Shown here one piece after another: positions 41,095-57,955 of a DNA stretch of 64,000 nt. The notes under the pieces were generated by a model that was given only the letters and a program-made list of their open reading frames with translations, was not told where the DNA came from and made no database searches. This stretch comes from Urechis unicinctus. Lineage: Eukaryota; Annelida; Polychaeta; Xenopneusta; Urechidae. The position numbers and the translations under genes were made by a program. The stretch is taken from contig CM067348.1 in the NCBI GenBank assembly GCA_034190875.2, forward strand, positions 29,353,986 to 29,417,985, written 5' to 3'. How positions within the stretch are numbered: the stretch's first letter is position 1; every line of letters begins with the position of its first letter.

Positions 41095-42000
41095 CCCTAT
41101 AAGCTGCTAGAGTGCATATTGCATTACGCTGATGTGGCATTAATGGCTGGAAGATAGCTGATGCATAGAGCTGCTACAAGGTTCATTGTAGGATGAATCG
41201 CTACGCCATACCATGCACCTAACTATCAAACTCATCCTATTGATGCCGCTTGTCTTTGCGGTAATGAATCATTGTCCACTGTCCATGATATTGATGGAAA
41301 CCATACATCACGATGACAGGAACTCGCTTTTTTTTTTGCTGCTAGTAATTATGACAATTGTAATTATGACCACTCCCTGGCGTTTTATTACCGTAACTAG
41401 GGGACTGCATAATCTTCAAAAGCGACATGAATTTTACATTCATAGCTATACTTAAGGAACGGGCCCCAATACATTAGTTCTGAAAATATCACTCCCATGG
41501 CGAATCTCAACGTATTAGGTTTAACATGATAGACGAATAAAATGTCTATAGCATTGATAATTAATTTGCAACACCACACCGTTGTACAATACAATTCTAT
41601 ACCGTATGTTAAATGCAGCGGTGGCAAATTTGCAGCGGAGCAGCAATAAACGTTGTTGTATCCATATGTTGTATTATATACCGCCGATTGCAAATCTCTT
41701 ATTTTACTACATAATCGAATCGACCTTATTACTAGTGCATTTTACAGCCCATATAAACGGTAAATTACTTTTAGTTTGTTTAACGGATGCATTGATTTGA
41801 ACCGGAAGACCCAAGCTAGTTGATTGAAATAGCCTAAACCAGGTAAAGAGGTTAATGTATTGATCTGGTATTGATGAATCAAAGTGTAGCAGACCCGTCA
41901 ATGAACGCGTTGTCATAGCCCGGAATCAGCACGGACGACATATCCCATAATGGCATATATTTATGTCCTTTTCTGCAATGTTCCATACGTTACTCTGTAA
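41095..42000 (+). repeat. 7-kb monomer fragment U7
   Basis: Resembles U1 about 6460-6860: the stretch around GCTACAAGGTTCATTGTAGGAT (41173 onward) pairs with 6525, and the CCCGTCAATGAACGCGTTGTCATAGC stretch at 41893 pairs with 6778. The fragment is about twice as long as the matching part of U1, so it contains inserted sequence (probably 41200-41830). Old and weakly conserved. Confidence 0.5.
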
Positions 42001-42989
42001 ATTTTTCATGCTTCTGTAGTCTCAAGGGGTTACGGGACAGCTTCAGAGACTCTGCATATTAGGCTAGAGGAAATCGCAAAGCTACATAAGCTGTTATTTG
42101 TCTACGGAAACGTTCGCTTTCGAAAAACATTGTGATTTGCAATAACTTCGTTGAATGAATGCGCATTTATAAATAAATATTCAGGGTTCACAGGACAAAT
42201 GTCGCACGAAAGAAAAATGGCAGGAACATACAAAATAATTCGTTCCCAAATTTCCATAGAGCCTTTGCTATAAACCATGTGTGAATAGTGGGAACAAAAA
42301 ATAAATCAATGCGCATTTATACATAAATATCAGCCTTAAAAAAACGTTTCCAGTTGGTGAATCAAAGTGTCGTCACTGACGAAAAATGGCACGCATACCG
42401 AAATGTGTCCCCCTGATATGTTTAACACAGCTTTATAGGTATCCAAGCCTTGCTCATAGCCCATGAATTCTATTGAATGTACAAAGCAAACAGCTTGGTA
42501 ATTTTTAATCTTTTCTGACATATACTGCAAAATACATACCTCTTAAACTTATAATTAATATACCAATTGCAGTTAAATCACTTCTAGTACCACGCGATTC
42601 AAATAGGCTTTTTTTTGAGCGCGTCAACGAATACCAGCAGTTTTTCAAAGCTGACAATGGGAATGGGCAATGGGAATAAAAAAATAATCAATTAAACCAT
42701 TGACACTTGCACATCTCAATCTCATTTTGATTTATAATATTTTCGGGTTGTTCTTGTGAAAAATAGGAAGCAAAATAAATATTCGGGTTTGGCAATGAGT
42801 TAATGGCAGATTGTTGAAAGATAAATGTAAAATAATTTTCTATAGTTGCGTTTCAACATTATCCAACAGTTCGAGTTTGACATTCCGTATTTAATACCAG
42901 AGTGACTCAGTCATTCGCAAAAGATTCCGAACAAATTGGTCAGAACGGACCATGCAAGTAGCTATAAACCTGGCTTTCAAACTCTAGTA
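42001..42989. other. Mostly unassigned DNA with a small local duplication
   Basis: The stretch AATGCGCATTTATA-AATAAATATTCAG near 42155 recurs, slightly changed, near 42308, each followed by a GAAAAATGGCA stretch: a decayed duplication of about 150 bp. Nothing else recognised. Confidence 0.45.
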
Positions 42990-45085
42990 CGTCTAGTAAT
43001 ATGTGGTCATTGAAAAGTACAATATGCACAATGTATTGTATAACCTGCACACGGTAAATCAATCAAATAAAATTCCAGGCAGGTGAAATCCTCAAACAAG
43101 CATATTTTTGGACAGTTTGACAGGGATTATATATTCAGTCCCGCTTAGCACTTGAAGTTGTGCAATATTTGCCAAACTCACCTAAATTATATATTCAGAT
43201 AATTAAATCGGCATCACATATAACAAATGTCTGAGGAGGAAGACACCGGCAAAGCTAGCCTACAGTCATGATGCGCAAATTGCTAGCACACATGTGGAGA
43301 CATATACAGAAAATGGGTTATAATTGTCATGGCGCTGCACTGCAGAAACTACCATTGCAAATTTTAATAAACGATTTGTAAATGCAGAATTGAACGCATC
43401 TGGAAAGGGGTGATGCAAAAATTATTGGTGTTTTACATCGCCCATATCACATTGGTTGATCACTTAAGTGCTCAATCAAAAGGAATGACTTGTGCACTGC
43501 TCCAAATCGTGACTCATGATTCTGTACATCGCAAGTGTCACTGCAACATGCAAAACCCTTGTTGCAGCTATAATGTAGTTGTTTGAATAACATATATATG
43601 AGCAATAATGGGGCAAACATATATCGGGGCAGTGCCCAAGCTTCGTTACATTGTCAGTTAATTTATTAAAACACCCATACGGCACTACGAATAGATAGTC
43701 TTCTAGGCGTAGGTGTTTGAGCATTGGCTCCTCATTGAATGATGCTCTTGGTACATGATACAAAACCAAATGGCTTACGATGGGACACGTTCCATGAATA
43801 TCAACCATGCACACATTGATTTATAATATTTTAAGTGATTCTTGACAATAAGATTATTAACCCCATAATGAGACCGAGAGGTAATGTTTTCTTCGAAGTC
43901 ACCCACATTACCTTTGCTCTTAAGCAAGTTCATCTTGCTGTAAGTAAGTACGAAGTTTACATCATAAACGTAGTATGACTTGTTATTTTGTGTTTGCCTC
44001 ATGAATAATCACCACCGACGAATCAACAGAGCTGTGTAAAACCTTACTTACCATCCCAACAATAGTAGCGGACTTTATCTTTACATGTATTAAGTGGATG
44101 ATGCACAGCCAAAATCTGATCCTCAGCAAAGCAACCAACATCGTTTATTAATTTTGCTCATTGATTTGTCATCTTATGGCAGTAAACTGCGCCCTTATAT
44201 AGAGGCAAATAAGCCCTCTGAATATCATGGGTCATGCACGACTCACTGCACATTCGCATAAAACGTTTCTTTGATGCTATACTACTATGGAAGCCCTTTG
44301 TCGTGACAGCTAGTTCAAATTCTGGTCAATGAGCGAAGCCATAAAACCCCAACAATGGACCGGACTTTGCGACAGATTCATGCAGATAATTAACACCTGT
44401 CAGGGGTTTTTTTATCAGATAATTCTGCTGATAAATCGTTTACTGAATGTAGGGCTTAGCTAGCAGCATAAGTAAAATGTCCTACAGTACATTATGAAGG
44501 AGTCTGATTAATAAAAAATCATATCAGCAGTCATTATTCTAATGGAGGGTCAGCTCTAAAGCTAAAACAATGGATTGCTGGTCGTATACAAACCAATTCG
44601 CCAAGCGCAAACCCGCAGCACATGATCTTGATCAGCTGTACAACCAACCACCAGATAAATAGTTAAATCGCCCTCAAGCAAATCTCGGGTGCTCGTACAA
44701 CTAAACACAATCGATAAACATTATGAAACCAAATGCATTTCTAGTTATACGGATGCACGGAAATCGCTACAATGGAGAGATGTTACCACAAAGTACATTT
44801 CAACTGGAACAGCGAGGCAGTATATGCTGTAATTGGGACGTGTTTGTGCTCTCGTCCTTAGATTATGTAATACGTCGATACATCTATGGTAGGACTGCAC
44901 AAAGCAACCCGCATATATTACAGCAGACAATGACCCTTTATTTCTGCACATCACAGTGTTATTTAAAGCGCCACTACGGTCATATGCAGCTTAGTGGTAC
45001 ATGCGCTGACATGTAAAGAGTTGTCCCCCATTAATTACGGAGGGGTTGCTATCAGTGTAAGTGTGTGTTTGAGTGTTTGAGTGTT

Positions 45086-45240
<155 letters not shown>

Positions 45241-48200
45241 ATAAGGTGGCTACTTAGCATATTGTAAGGCAATATTGATGCATTCATATCCTGTTCCATT
45301 GGATTATTTAAAATGCGATTTATCAAAATGAATGCGACACCATGCCATGTAGATCATCATCAAAATGCATGAATACCCCAGCCGTTATCTAATCTAATGT
45401 AGATCCATGTACGTCCAAAGCATCACTTATATGGCCTTATGGTGTTACTAATGTGGTGAAATGCCCTACCTAGGGGTGCGATGAGGTTTGCAAAGGGGTA
45501 ATCAGCTGTAAAATAGAATAGAATAGAAATTATTTGTATAAAGCCGGATATAGAGGTTTATGCTTTGCTTTTGACTTACGAAACGGGGTCACTGACATAG
45601 AGTTGACAGAATGAAAACTCATCAAGCATTCAGTACGTGAGATAATTTAGATCGGGTCCTTATGTTCCGGCATTTCAAAGACTGAAATACAGTATCATGC
45701 TGTCCATTCTCATTAATTGATCATTGGCATACAGTAACCTTCACGTCATCACAAGGGCAAAAAGTGTAATTAATCATGTATTATTCATCTAATCTAAAAC
45801 CATGGCTAAGACCATATAGTGCATACGAATTCGAGGGAACCATTTGCTGCATAATCGTAAGTACAATGGGTATCACGATATAACAGAGTGACATTTAATG
45901 ACGAGAAAATCGAAATATAATCACCGGTATCAAATGACACACACGAACTTTAAATGCCTACTCCAAAAAGGTGTACTTCGTAAGACGTTTATATAATGTT
46001 CATGTAAATAAATGTTACCGTCCTCAAAATTTGTGAATGAAGATGGGCTTGAAGAACAGAGATAAAAAGAAGGACCCATGTACGAGCATGTCGGACGCTT
46101 TCCCGACCACGATTGTGTCAATAATAGAAGACATTTGCACTTCAGAGTTGCCTCCCGTGAATAATTGATGTAATGTTCGTCTCAGGTTTAGCTGGGAAAA
46201 ACTCAATCAAGTTTTATTACCATGTGCTCGTACAACAACATATTTTGTATAAATTTCAGAGAAATGAGGAACAGCAGCGAGCATTAGTCAATTATGTGGC
46301 TACCATCAAGGTTAATAGGTCTAGATTTACAATTCACAAACATGACCTCACTCCTTTTCACTGGTAGTTGAATTTGCAAAAAGTGGAATTCGATAAACGG
46401 CTATGATCTTTTTATCGCACCCCACAGCGGTATTGTGACCAATGGCTTAAATGCCTACCGAAGCATAATGGTTTTGTTACTTACTTTCATAGCTCTCCAT
46501 CTAGAGAGACGTACGCTATCGGAATTAATGTGCGTTATGAAGCAGAGCACTTTTATGCTGCATCATGCACTACATTGATTACCTGGGCCAATTGTCGTCG
46601 AATTTGGAATAAAACTCGATTTAAAGACAACATCCACGATGACACATGCAATATCACTCCTATTGATAATGTACTTACGTATGTGCTGTTTACAACTAAA
46701 TACATTAACGAATGAGCAATAAGCAGACCCATTTAATAGAATATTAGAAAAATAATCATCAATCTATGATCAACCTGGGCCTTTGATGGACCAATTCTCT
46801 GCATAAGACTAACTATAACACATAACTAACGGATCTTGATTGGATGAACGATGTAGCTTGTACGAACTGAAAAGCAAAATGCAAAGCATAGAGCAACCCA
46901 CTGAATCTTACCTCTATCATTTAGATTTCCTGAGGGCCAGTCACGTTATCATATACATTAAACTTATAAACACTGATTACGTTTAATATTAGTCAATCTC
47001 ACCCGCTACTTACTCTGCACATTGCATCGACACTTGGCATCTGTAATATAATTATATCGGAAACGGTCACTTGTTATGAAGCGAAACGAGTGCGTTATGA
47101 TACCACACGCTCCGACTGAAAATGATTACAAATATGGCCAGGCTAATGAAATTTATACTCTCTGGCATGACTCATATTGCATTAGTTATAAAACCTAGAA
47201 TGTTCATTAATAAAGCAACGCAAAAGCAGTAGAAACCGATTGACACAGCGTGTAATGAAAACCGTGATCGGATATAAAACAAAGCAGCGCATGGTAAAAC
47301 TTCCCGCTAGGATTTGATAACAGCAAGGTATTCATTTGATTGGTATAAATCAACTCCTTGATTCATTTAACACCGTCCCACGATGTAAACGTTTGTATGG
47401 ATTACAATGGTGTCCTTGCATAAACCGCGCTACCGTATTCTCCGAAACACTGGCGTCGTTTGGTTTTCAGCATATTTTCCTACTCTATATATGTAACAAG
47501 GGCTCTTTACAATCGACTCTTTTCTTACAGTATGACATCTCTCTTACCGAGGCGAGACTGCGTCAGGTGCAAAAGATGAAAAGATGACGCGTGATAGTGA
47601 TTGATGTAAGCTGTGACGATGCTGTGCCTCCAAAATGTCCGCACACATATACGCAATAAGTATCGATTGATAAATAATTGCAGAGACACAGGATATTATG
47701 TGTTTGACGAGCAATGCTCGAATTTGTGCATCGCCGTAAATTTGAGACAATCAAAGTACAGTTGAAGTTTAGAACAGTGACAACTTGCCAGTAAGAGACA
47801 ACTTGCAATTTGTATTGTCAACAGGTTACATGAAGAAAATGTGTGAAAAATAGCCGATCCAAACGGGCAGAACAGCAATGCAATATGTATCATAAGGTCG
47901 CCCATAGACACCATCGACCTGGTAATGTATATCACCGAATAGTTAGGTTCTCTCTTAGATAACGCAAACACTGCCTAACAAATAAAAACGCAAATGAAAG
48001 TTATAACACATGTGAATGCACTCACGCAAAAATAAACAGATAATTATGGGTTTAATCAAGGTCATGTGACTAATTGAGAATCGCCGGTGGATTACCTTGA
48101 CACCTAAGAAGTGAAGATGTCATTTAAATAATCTGTTTGGTCATTCATCATGACCGCTATACTTAGTTGCAAGGAGACACAAGAGATCAGGACGTCTTGT

Positions 48201-49734
48201 AAAGTACTATAACTGTCAAAACGGCGACAAGAGCCATACACACCAGATGAACTTCATAAGCATCGACAGGACAGACAGAAATAATGGTCATTTGACATAT
48301 TGCAGACACATTTTATCGATTTGTCCCCTGATAAACGCAAAACACACCGACCAAGCACCAAGGGCACATTTATCATAAAATGGTTGTTGAAAGTATATAG
48401 TCAACTCTCACAAACTGCCAGAATGTGGATTACGTATGCGAATGTGATGTTAATAGCTGAAAAGAAGTTGATGTATAAAGCTAATACAAGGCTTTTGGTA
48501 AGGTAGGTCAATTTGTTGTACAAGCGCCATGTAAGCGTAATCCTATTCATAACGTTTTTTACGGTGCCGAGACATTCCTCAATGACAACAATATTGTCGA
48601 TTAACGAATGTCCCAACGGTGGGAACATGAATTCATCTGATCTGCCATTAGCAAAGTACATTATACTTCCCTACAACAGGAGTCATTAAATTGGTTCAGA
48701 GGATACCACCGCACGGGAACGATAAATCCAATAATGACATATGTCCATGCACTTTATGGCTGTCTGATGCCAGGCAATAAATCAAGCTGCGATCAGTGAA
48801 AAATATTATCACTCAAACAGTTAATGTCAAACTGTGCGACGCAGATATAATGAACACAGCACCAAAACATAATACTGCCGAAAGAGTGAACAAATAAATT
48901 GTAATAACGGCCATCGTTGAACATTCAATCACTAATAAGATCGGAAACACCATATATGCTCTATTTGAGCGCATTATTCGATTCCAGCTGATTACCAAGG
49001 CTGCCCAAAAGCATTAGAAGTGGCGGGGATTGAAAATGGGAATTAAAACCAATATTCAATTGAAACATTGACTTTGCGCATCATTTTTGGTTCATTTATT
49101 GCCGTAAGAGTTGTACGTGCGAACAATGTATAGCTTAGGAGTATAAGGCATGTGAAATATGAACTGCAGGGACATGATATATATCAAGTGGGAGAGAAAG
49201 CAATATGATTGTCCATGTTAAATCAATATTGTCCGATAGTACGAGATCGACGGATATTTCTTCGAGAACCAGAATCACTCTGTTTAACTAAGCCGGGGAA
49301 TGAAATCGTCTGATGATACAAATGCCAAGCTATATAACTCTTTGCTCAAATGTCGTAGAATAGTTTATCAAAAAGCAGTGATGATTGATGTGATCATCCA
49401 TTATAGCAACATACCAAGTACGATGGTTGTCTGTAGCATCGATCAATAAGTGCACTAAATTATATTGCAATTTCCTCGCTGTCCATTAGACCTCTCATTT
49501 GTCATATGATGGTACGAGGGTGAATATAGTTGCGAAAATATAGCACACTCAAACGAAAGTTATCTACATTATGAAGATTGGCATTTTACATCGCAAATAT
49601 CGTTAGCCTCAGTGGCCTGCAGTGAATTCGTCTCAATTTAATGCTAACAAGGAGAGACAGCAGCGTTGTTCCGCGTTAAGACTGCCACTGTTCAGCAACA
49701 ATATATTTACTTTTACCGGGGCAATAGAACTGAA

Positions 49735-49802
49735 GCGATGCTGACTGATGCAGGGCATTACCATACACTGTGTTCAGCTAAACGGGGACTGTATGTTGGT
49801 AC
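49735..49802. other. 68-bp block identical to one in U1
   Basis: Partner of 7833-7900; see that entry for why it stands out. Confidence 0.5.
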
Positions 49803-49972
49803 CGTCTATATCATTGCATGTCTATTTAGATGTGAGTTTAACGTCTCACCAAAACGAGAATATTTAATCTTGCCTGTACTTGCGTCATGGCATATTTAGT
49901 CTACATCTTTCCTGTTCCATCGTTAATCAAGTGCATACAGATGTCAGCGCATCCATTGACGACGTTGTGATT

Positions 49973-51977
<2,005 letters not shown>

Positions 51978-51981
<4 letters not shown>

Positions 51982-53499
51982 TTTCCTATCGAATAAGATA
52001 TTAAATGGTACCGACAATTATCCGTTGTGCAGTTGGAGGTGAGACATATTTTTTTGGATGGTGCTGCTGGCTGTGTGCCACGATACGCAGATATGAAGCT
52101 ATTACAAAGTTTTCCAGTGGAACCATTGGAAGACCATGCAACGCGGCAATAGCCACGAGATTACACGAAGGCCTAATGCCTCTTTCGTGAACTATGCGAT
52201 TCGTTTGATTAATTGTTGGATAATGTGTACAATTAACAATGCGGTCAATTAACAATTTGGTAATCAATAATCAGTGTGAGGGAATAATTATACCGATTCA
52301 GGTAGAGTTCCTCCACTGATACTGCTGATATGGTGAAATCCGTACTGGACGCGTAGGATGATATTTCTCTTATGTTACATAATGTTTATTTAGGAACACT
52401 GATCTGGTTCGCTTATGAATACCTTATGTGAAGTCAAATCGATATGCCATGTGGTGTTATTAATTGTAATTTTCCTATAAGTTAAAATAAGCTGATCGGT
52501 AGACTGTTGACGAGCCACAGTTGCAGTTGCAGCGAGCGAAGATTAACTGGTGCTCGGTATAAAACCACGACAGTATATTTTGACGTCTGTTGTGACAAAA
52601 ACTATTGCAAAACAAAGATCGACAGAACGGAAATCTGGTTAATTTATTTATGCAATCAACGATTTCCTCCGCACTTTGACAAGAAGCAGCATGAACAGTA
52701 ATAACGACAGTTTACCCGATTCCCACAACCTGCAACGTTAAGTACTTTCTGCAGGTCTCCACCTAGCAATGCAAATAAGCTTTGCAGGTCCATTTTCGAA
52801 CCTCACGAAAGATGCAAGTCATAACAAGCCAGATCTGCTCTATTCCGAAACCATATCGCAAAACAATTAATTGATTATTCGTCTTCGCAGTGATGAGACC
52901 TCATTTTGCCTAATTCGCATTTGCTGGCGCCTACTTTGTTACGTGGTTAATAATTTTCATTTGCAAATATAATCATATGTTGTAGAAACAGTGGTAGCTA
53001 TGTCCAGTGTCGATCGTTGAATTGTGTCGATGTCAACTATCTTAATTTGTAGTTATTCTGCTTGTGTTTTGAAACGGCATAATTCTGCATATAAGATACG
53101 CGGGTTAAATAATAATACAGTTCGAGTCTGACATGTTGTCTCGGAAGGGGAGATGCATTTTGTATAGGCACATCTGTTGACAACGAGTATACGATGTGCT
53201 TCATTGACGTTCTTATTATTAAAACATAGCTTGATATGATGTATGTAGGACATATCTGTGGTAAGACAATTATACAATTAATTGTGTGACATTTCAAGAT
53301 TGTATACTAAATGTAATTACATGCGATGTTGTGACTAAAACGTTATTGCAATATTACACCAAAACGCTGGCACATCATAGGCTGTAGTGCTTAATGTAGC
53401 AGCTTATATGAAAGAGGGGCCTCAACAAGTATTATAAAACGGCTGCACTGGCTACAAGTCAGGGTGATTAAAGGAATCTCAGCACATTAACGTGGCATG
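51978..53499. other. Unassigned DNA with short frames
   Basis: A minus-strand frame at 52267-52001 (88 codons) is uninterrupted, but I know no family for it; a plus-strand frame overlaps it, which is usual for chance frames. The stretch around 52520 (GCAGCGAGCGAAGATTA) weakly recalls the monomer part near 4785. Confidence 0.3.
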
Positions 53500-55103
53500 C
53501 CTATTCATTTTGCATCGACGTAACAGAGTAGAACAGTCACGTTAATGTATGTGTTGTCACGGCAACAAAATCTGGAAGGGGGAAAATGGCTCGCTTCTAT
53601 GGTCTCTATTGTGATCTAACCGTTCGAAAACTCGCTTTTTGTTCTATAAATACCAATCAACTACATCATAGCGAAGTTAAATGTGTGCAGATAGATTGGC
53701 CTTAAATGACGCTGTTTACACGCTGCATTTATTAGCATTCGGCGTCAAATGCATCAATTAAAACATTGCCAGATATGATTGGTCTGATACCCTATTATGA
53801 AAATCAACCTAAGATATATAAACTGACTTGGGACGAAAGTCATGCGACGGAAAGGCTCTGAAGTGTCCCAAAATGTTCGTTTGATATTCGCTATCAATGT
53901 AACATATTACGCATCAGATGTGGAACACGGGTCGGGCTGTCAAATAATGATCTGTGTGATCCACCAACTCTGATAGTTGGAAGCTGTCCCGATTAATATA
54001 GCATACTGCAAGCCGCAGTCTATAACCGTTTTCGAAAATCGAGCAATTCACTTATTGCATTTATAAAGCGACAAGGGCTGCTATTTATGTTTATCTATTG
54101 TGCCTCATCTATTTGTATGTATCTCGTTATAGCCATGGCTGCGCCGGTTCTGAGAAGCTTATCTTTACAGATGCGGTTACATCGTTATCGCTAATACATC
54201 TACTAATTGCACGACAATACTGCCATAGAAAGTATCGTACCAAGAAGCATACGCACGAAGTATTCTAATTAAGTTATAAGTTCAACAATAAAATCAACTT
54301 CTAGACGAGTGAAAACAGCTGGTAAACTTAAACAAATACTTTGGGAGATAGGTTTATATGCATGAATTCTTTAAGCACGCAGGGCTATCAACATATTTAC
54401 ATATTTTATCGAAAAATAAAGACCGGATTCACTTCCATCATTTTTCTATGTGAGTCTGCAATTGGTTTGTTGGCCAAAGCGACTGATGAATACACGGGCA
54501 TGTCTAGTGTACTGGTCACGTTGCGCATATTGCCAGCACACATGTAGAGACCTGTGCCATAATATTTAAGCGTTGCCAATTCGTATCAACGACAAGTCAA
54601 AGCAGAAATGAAGCATCTAGAAATGTGTTCATATGCCATTGAATTAGTGTTTTGCATCGCCTTTATCACCAAGTTCAAAGATGGGACACTACCATGAGCC
54701 TCGAACGGTATTGGTACCATGAACACATTAACTGACAATAATGCTTGCGCAAACTGATCGAAAAGAAAGCTCATTAAGCTAAAAGTGAGAATACAAACCC
54801 GCAAAAAATGTCCTAACTACAACGTGCGCTTTGCTGTATACTAAGAGAACGATATTCACCAGAGCATTCTTATAGGTAAATTCCTCGCTTCAGAGCAGCC
54901 TGTTTTTCCTTTAATCAAGCCAGGCATTTGACCTTTGCATCATACATTAAGCATGAAATGTTATTCTGTGCTTATAAAAAAATAACCTATAACGAATCGA
55001 CGCAGCTTTGTGAAACATGACTAACTATCTCCATAAAGTAGCATGGTAGATCTTCCTATAGATTAAGCAGATGAAGTTGTGCATTAATCGGGTCTAAAGC
55101 AAA
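53500..55103 (+). repeat. 7-kb monomer fragment U5
   Basis: 53520-53575 resembles the late monomer part (U1 6768: a GTAACAG stretch, then CGTTAAT, then GTTGTCAC). 53800-55103 resembles the monomer start through U2 position 9425: 53960 pairs with 1130, 54190 with 1360, 54535 with 1650/8325, 54700 with 8985 and 55025 with 9350. So a monomer boundary lies near 53790, with about 1 kb missing before it. It is cut at 55103 by the LTR element. Divergence is clearly greater than between U2 and U4. Confidence 0.65.
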
Positions 55104-55108
55104 GTAAC

Positions 55109-55221
55109 TGTGATATAATGCATATATACAGCTCGATGTATCATGCACGATGCACGACATCTAGCGGATATTAAACATACCACTTTTGGTTTGGCTGGCC
55201 ATGTGAGTCTGTCGTTTATTA
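55109..55221 (+). repeat. 5' LTR
   Basis: About 113 bp, beginning TGTGATATAATGCATATAT and ending GTCGTTTATTA. The 3' copy begins identically and ends GTCGTTTGTTA. Very short for an LTR, as in Mag-like elements. Confidence 0.85.
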
Positions 55222-55230
55222 TGGTAGCAG
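55222..55230 (+). other. Primer binding site-like sequence
   Basis: TGGTAGCAG follows the 5' LTR with no gap. It matches the first nine bases expected from the 3' end of animal initiator methionine tRNA, the usual primer for several gypsy groups. The match fades after nine bases. Confidence 0.7.
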
Positions 55231-55714
55231 CTAGTGGTAAATCAGCCTATAAAGGCCGATTTAGATGTCAACACCCACTCCAATATCAAGTTCCAACAGC
55301 AGCGAGTGTAAACGACAGGATTAAGTGACTCTTGTAACTCAAGAGTGGCTAGAAACATGAGCGAATCACGGGCGATAATAGAGAACTTTGCTAGAAACCG
55401 CATAGTAGTTCAGGAGAACGACTGATCGTCCCAGTGAGCGATAATAGAGAAATTTGCTTCAACAGTGGCGTGGTTCAGCAAACCTATTGTTCAGGCAAAC
55501 GAGTGGTAACAAAACACATGAACAGTGACAATAATGTTGTTTGAGCTCATTTGTCGATAATGTAAGCACCCAGAACTCACCCATCGAATCATCCACGAAC
55601 TGTGCTTAGTACTATACCCTGTGCCATAGTGAAACGCTAATAGCACTTGTGTAGCTATACCAAACCTGTGCTAACCGCACCAGTGTTCGCTACATCGCGC
55701 ACAAAACTAGAACA

Positions 55715-56663
55715 ATGGCTAGTCGGAAGTCACACAAAGGAGCCCCGAAGTTCGAATTCGCGAAGAAGGCATACCTTGCCCAACGATTCAGCCGGTGGGA
55801 ACAACGCATGAAGCTATACGCCAAGACAGAGGGTATCAAAGACCAAGATCTGGCACCACACATCCAGCAAGCCTTGGAAGAAGATGGTCTAAAAATCTCC
55901 AGCAGCCTTCGGCTATCAGATAAGGAAGCGACAGCACCAGACACCATTTTCGCGAAGTTTGAAGACCGGCTCAACATCTCCAGACTGAACTTTCGAACCG
56001 CACGGCTGGACCTTCACTTCTTCTACCAGAAACGCTAGATGATTTCTACACGCGTTGCAGGGGAAAAAGCCACCGACTGCAACTTCTCAGACGACGAGGA
56101 GAAAGAACGCTTTATCGAGCAGTTGTTGGCGAGTACCCCAATAGAGGACTTTCACAAGTGGTTACTAAGCCAAGACGAAACAGTTACCATCAAAAACGTG
56201 CTAATAGAGGGTCGCAAGCAGGAAACGACGGTCAACTCGATCCGACATATTGCTGAACGCAATAAAACAGTCACAACCCCGACCGAAACACCGGACCCCC
56301 ACCAACATCGACCTCATTAAATATAGGAAGTTCAAGAAACAACACAAATCTAAATGCCTCAAATGCGGAGGTGACCACCATCGCGGAGGAGAACACTGCC
56401 CCGCGCAAGACGCTGTGTGCCATACCTGCAACAGGAAAGGACTCTGTGCGAAAGCGTGCTTGAGAGAAGAAAACACCAAAAAACAGTCTCGCTACACCAA
56501 ACAATCTAAGAAACGCGTGCACCATATGCCCGAGGAACAAAACACGCCCGACTCAGAATACGAGGACATACAGTATAACCCGGTAACGATTTCCGTAGCT
56601 GGTGTCGAAACGTCGACCAGAAAGGAGGTGTTCGCAAACGTACGCGAGAGTGCCATGTCGTGA
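55715..56663 (+). pseudogene. LTR element gag-like region, broken
   Basis: Basic and helical at the start (MASRKSHKGAPKFEFAKKAY), with a helical capsid-like region and later a zinc-knuckle-like segment (about 56355-56455) containing KCLKCGGDHH and CHTCNRKG. This would be the structural, RNA-binding part of the element. Base composition is much richer in G and C than the surrounding monomer DNA, marking foreign origin. Broken. Confidence 0.75.
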
Positions 56664-56946
56664 ACAGGAATCCAAGAAACGTCACTTTGTGAACATGAAA
56701 GTTGATACAGGCGCGATGGGAAACACCCTACCCCTGCGGATCTTCCAAAAGATGATGCCAGACGAAAGCTACGTGAAAGCAGCAAACGGCACAAGACTCA
56801 TTGCGTATAACAACACCGTAATTGCATGCCATGGTTATATCGAGATGAACTGTAGCCACAACGAGAGCGACTGGGCAACTCCCCACTTCTACATCGTATA
56901 TGTACCAGGTCCAGCAGCCTGTGGGCTACCAATGACAGTAGCCTAA
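56664..56946 (+). pseudogene. LTR element aspartic protease region, broken
   Basis: The segment KVDTGAMGNTLPL near 56700 carries the D-T/S-G-A motif of retroviral-type aspartic proteases, followed by a YNNTVIACHGY stretch typical of the region between protease and reverse transcriptase in gypsy elements. Confidence 0.8.
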
Positions 56947-57955
56947 GGGCTAGTAACCGTCAACTGTGCCATCAGCGTATCTCCAACAGACTCACCCCAA
57001 CCAGGGAAAAACATTAACTTGGTAGAAGATGTGAAAGAACTATATCCGAAAAAGTTCGACAGCGTAGGAAAACTACCAGGAAAGGCCAAACTATACCTCA
57101 ACGACGGAGCGACACCATCAAAAGATCCACCTCGCAAATATTCTATCGACATCAGGGACAAGCTAAAAACATAGCTACATCGCATGGAGTCCGTAGGTGT
57201 CATTGCCAAGGTACGAGAACATGCCGACTGGCACAGCAGCTTGGTCATCAATATCAAGAAGGACGGATCCCTACCCTTGTGCCTTGACCCTAAAAAGCTT
57301 AACGGATCATTGAGTCGACATTGAGGAAGCCAGCTACAAGTTTTACGGAGCGAATTACTTCAGTAAATAAGACGCCAAAGTAGGATACTGGAGCGTGGAG
57401 CTTGAGAAGGAGAGCCAAATTCTCACAACGTTCCGAACGCCACATGGGAAGTATATGTTCCAACGCCTAACATTCGGGCTATGTGTCAGCCAAGATTTCT
57501 TCGAGAAGAAAATCAACCACATCTTGGAGAACTGCCAAGGCACCATCGGCATGGCTGATGGCATCGCTGTGCTTGGAACGACGGAGGAAGAACACGATCG
57601 AAACCTACTTACCTGGATGGAAGAGGCGAAAAAAACGGACTTTTGCATAACAGCGAGAAATGCACCATCAAGCAGACACAAATCGAATACTTCTGCATGG
57701 TATTCAGTACCAATGGGATGAAACCAGACAGCAAGAAGATAGCTGACCTCCAAGCCATACCGACCCTTACCTCAAAAACGGAGCTACAAGTGTTCCTAGG
57801 CTTGGTAACATTTCTATCACCATTCATCGAGAATCTTTCCGCTCATGCAGAGCCGATTCGATCTCTTCTCAAGAAAGACGTACCCTTCCAGTGGGAAGAC
57901 GATAACCAGCGTGTGTTCGAGCGCATCAAAACGCTCGTCAGCAACGTGGCATATT
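56947..57955 (+). pseudogene. LTR element reverse transcriptase region, broken
   Basis: Signatures in gypsy order: a GKLPGKAKLYL stretch near 57070, LPLCLDPKKLN near 57270, FRTPHGKYMFQRLTFGL near 57430-57480, a polymerase active-site-like segment near 57555, then FLGLVTFLSPFIENLS near 57790-57840 and PFQWEDDNQRVFERIK near 57890, the thumb and connection part. Broken. Confidence 0.85.

Noticed and set aside
52001-52267. 88-codon minus-strand frame considered as a DNA-transposase fragment
   Set aside because: No catalytic or DNA-binding signature could be matched to Harbinger, Tc1 or hAT families.
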